Source: Deltaproteobacteria bacterium YD0425bin51 | GTDB taxonomy: Bacteria; Desulfobacterota; Desulfobacteria; Desulfobacterales; YD0425bin51 | Assembly (NCBI GenBank): GCA_002753225.1 | Contig: PDZS01000014.1 | Span: 31,106-95,105, forward strand | Length of the DNA: 64,000 nt | Reading direction: 5' to 3' | Shown here: one piece after another, positions 62,123 to 64,000 of the stretch | How positions within the stretch are numbered: the first letter of the stretch is position 1 | How the letters are laid out: every line of letters starts with the position of its first letter | Notes under the pieces: model-generated | Seen by the model: only the letters and a program-made list of their open reading frames with translations | The model's database searches: none | Told to the model about the DNA's origin: nothing | Program-made: the position numbers and the translations under genes

Positions 62123-62698
62123 TTAAGAAGCTATTTTTTTTATGAGCCAAGCCATATTTTGACCTAAGGTTTTCATAGTCTGAATCCCTTCTTCATCTGA
62201 ACCCACATCTCCTTTTTCTAATCCAATGCCAATATTCCAATAACTTGAACCAGGTATAATCATTTGGCTGATAGTAAAAAAATGGTTAATAGAGTCAAAT
62301 GTATGAACTGCCCCTGCTCTTCTTACTGCTACTATTGCTGCACCAACTTTACGTTTAAAAATATCATCGTTTGCTTTAGAAACCATACCTGCTCTATCAA
62401 TACATGCCTTAAGTTCTGAAGTCATATTAGCAAAATAAGTAGGTGAGCCTAAGATAATCCCATCAGCTTCAATCATTTTTTCTATGCATTCATTTAAAAC
62501 ATCATTTTCAATTGAGCATTTCTTATTCCTATTTTCAAAACATTTGAAGCAAGCTATACATCCTCGTATTTTTTTGCCTCCTAATTGGATTAGCTCAGTA
62601 CTGATAGACTCATTTTGAATTTCAGCAAGAACATAATTGATAAGTCTAAATGTGTTTCCATCGTTTCTTGGGCTTCCATTAAATGCTACAACTTTCAT
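62123..62698 (-). CDS. Iron-sulfur flavoprotein (NADPH-dependent FMN reductase family)
   Basis: A 191-residue flavodoxin-fold protein. FMN loop NGSPRNDGNTFRL near 7-19, cluster motif C47-x2-C50-x2-C53-x7-C61, and LGSPTYFANMTSELK near 84-98. It is a paralogue of the protein at 4239. The NHFFTISQMIIPGSSYW part near 135-150 is typical of the family. It lies 25 bases upstream of the EcsC gene on the same strand. Confidence 0.92.
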   Translation of the reverse strand: MKVVAFNGSPRNDGNTFRLINYVLAEIQNESISTELIQLGGKKIRGCIACFKCFENRNKKCSIENDVLNECIEKMIEADGIILGSPTYFANMTSELKACIDRAGMVSKANDDIFKRKVGAAIVAVRRAGAVHTFDSINHFFTISQMIIPGSSYWNIGIGLEKGDVGSDEEGIQTMKTLGQNMAWLIKKIAS

Positions 62699-62885
62699 TT
62701 ACTTTTTTTCCTTTTTGAATTAAATTAAATAGTTAAACACTTTTTTGCTTTTTTTAGCTTTTAACTTATGGATATAACAGTTATAAAATTAATATGTAAA
62801 AATTTATTATTGAGATAAGCAAACGACCATAGTCATATCAGGAAATTTCATACCTGGTACTTTAACTACCTTTGATACCAAAAAA

Positions 62886-63629
62886 TCAGCCGCTAATTTT
62901 AGAAACAATTGGTGTAGGCAATACTTTTATCAATTGTCCTATAATGTTCCAAGGGAATGCTGGCACTGTTGACGATTTAATTTTTTTCTCAATTAATCGT
63001 CTTATAATAGAAGCTCCTTTTTCAACTGAAATTAAAAAAGGTCTATTAGGAAGCATATTGTTTAAAGGAGTATCAATATACCCAGGGAATAATACAGTAA
63101 CATCAATATCTTTCCCATAAAATTCTGCTCTAAGAGCTTCCAAATATATAGCTAATCCAGCTTTTGAAGCACAATACGCAGAGCTTCGAGGCATTCCCCT
63201 AAAAGCAGCAACAGAACTTATTCCTACAATATGTCCTTTTCCCTTTTCCAAAAAATATGCAGATGCAGCATCAATAGTAGCAATAGCTCCTATTAAGTTG
63301 GTTTCTATGGTTCTTTTAGCTTTATCAAACTCACCTCTCCCTATTTTTTCACCCAATCCAATACCAGCATTAACAATTACTATGTCTACTTCGTTTAAAC
63401 AATTTATGAAGTTGTTTATTACTATTGGAACAGCACTGTAATCAGTCACATCTAATGAGCTTACTTCTATATTGATTGATGGATATTTTTGCTTAATATC
63501 ATGGCGTATTTTAGCAAGTTCTTCAATTCGCCGAGCAGTAAGGGCAAGATTATAATTCCCTTTGGCAAATTCGTATGATAAAGCTTTTCCAATGCCAGAC
63601 GAAGCTCCTGTTATTAAAACATTTTTCAT
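62886..63629 (-). CDS. Short-chain dehydrogenase/reductase
   Basis: A 247-residue classical SDR: TGASSGIG at 7-14, NAG near 91, SSVAAF near 138, and catalytic YCASK near 151. Arg-Arg in TARRIEEL after the second strand suggests NADP. AGGAG stands before the ATG. The substrate is unknown; this group includes fatty-acid and sterol-type reductases. Confidence 0.92.
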   Translation of the reverse strand: MKNVLITGASSGIGKALSYEFAKGNYNLALTARRIEELAKIRHDIKQKYPSINIEVSSLDVTDYSAVPIVINNFINCLNEVDIVIVNAGIGLGEKIGRGEFDKAKRTIETNLIGAIATIDAASAYFLEKGKGHIVGISSVAAFRGMPRSSAYCASKAGLAIYLEALRAEFYGKDIDVTVLFPGYIDTPLNNMLPNRPFLISVEKGASIIRRLIEKKIKSSTVPAFPWNIIGQLIKVLPTPIVSKISG

Positions 63630-63677
63630 TTACTTTGCTCCTATAATTTTTCTTAAAACATCCATCAACTTTATATC

Positions 63678-63965
63678 TTATTTTAATTTATGCTTCAATT
63701 TTTCAAATCCATCCTTAAGAGATGACCATATAATTTCTGATCCTTTTTTTACCTCTTCAAAAAGGTCTCCACTTGCTTCTTGAATCTCTAATAATTTAGC
63801 TTTTGCTTTAATTCCATGATTTTGTAATGCTTTAATTTCATCTGCATATTCAACTTTTACGTCTTCGCTGGCATCTTTAATTTTAGCTTCTAATTTATCA
63901 ATTTCAGAGCTCCACTTGTCAATTTGATCTTTAAGTTTCTCTACATATTTATCTTTTTCAGTCAT
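63678..63965 (-). CDS. Small coiled-coil protein
   Basis: A 95-residue fully helical protein with heptad repeats (YVEKLKDQIDKWSSEIDKLE near 7-26) and an amphipathic end (IIWSSLKDGFEKLKHKLK). Short proteins of this design are common in anaerobic and photosynthetic bacteria; function unknown. TAGGAG precedes the ATG, 48 bases upstream of the SDR gene. Confidence 0.8.
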   Translation of the reverse strand: MTEKDKYVEKLKDQIDKWSSEIDKLEAKIKDASEDVKVEYADEIKALQNHGIKAKAKLLEIQEASGDLFEEVKKGSEIIWSSLKDGFEKLKHKLK

Positions 63966-64000
63966 GATTATTCTCCTATTATTTTTAATAAAGTTAAAAA

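Overview
The window is AT-rich (roughly one third G+C by eye) and gene-dense. It has no tRNA, rRNA, CRISPR array or intact transposon that I could recognise. The gene set points to a free-living anaerobic or microaerobic deltaproteobacterium of the Desulfobacterota (Desulfobacterales-like): many two-component proteins, giant hybrid kinases, sigma-54 regulation, two iron-sulfur flavoproteins, a radical SAM protein, and SulP, SLC13/DASS and TSUP anion transporters of the kinds used for sulfate traffic in sulfate reducers. This taxonomic assignment is inference from gene content, not a database match. Layout: 1-2.4 kb (minus) is an operon of a crotonase, a lone PEP/pyruvate-binding ATP-grasp domain and a phosphate-acyltransferase-like protein (MtxX / methanogenesis marker 4-like) that runs off the left edge. 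2.6-6.8 kb holds a cupin/hydrolase pair, a flavoprotein, a small XRE-like regulator and a 469-residue protein with a beta-carbonic-anhydrase-like C-x-D-x-R signature. The centrepiece is 7.0-29.8 kb: 20 same-strand genes with very tight spacing. It encodes an SLC13/DASS transporter, a SulP transporter and a TSUP permease, interleaved with two dCACHE-type kinases, a HAMP kinase, a dimerisation-domain-only kinase fragment, eight receiver domains (one degenerate), a sigma-54 activator, a CBS protein, a left-handed beta-helix protein, two paralogous cytidylate-kinase-like/BON fusions and a PEP-synthase-like phosphoswivel protein. A textbook sigma-54 promoter (GG-N10-GC, 21715-21730) preceded by three GTTGC-N5-GCAAC-type palindromes separates the activator gene from the second half of the block. 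A second GG-N10-GC element lies at 7000-7014, at the head of the first half. I read the block as one sensory and transport system, probably for sulfate or another oxyanion or bicarbonate. 30.2-33 kb carries a CarF/PEDS1-like lipid desaturase, a NUDIX hydrolase and an MFS carrier. 33.1-44.4 kb carries two giant hybrid kinases (2017 and 1343 residues) with related C-terminal kinase-receiver modules, flanking a lipase-like gene. 44.6-57.7 kb is a mixed region: thioesterase, DUF4389-SPFH pair, yajD, a dinB operon, a stand-alone 3'-phosphoesterase domain, DUF4197, a GC-richer cysteine-rich gene, a frameshifted IHF/HU gene beside a lysine-rich winged-helix protein, DUF99, and two families of dispersed repeats. 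57.9-64 kb carries an adenylate cyclase, a radical SAM protein, an EcsC-family protein, a second iron-sulfur flavoprotein, an SDR and a coiled-coil protein.
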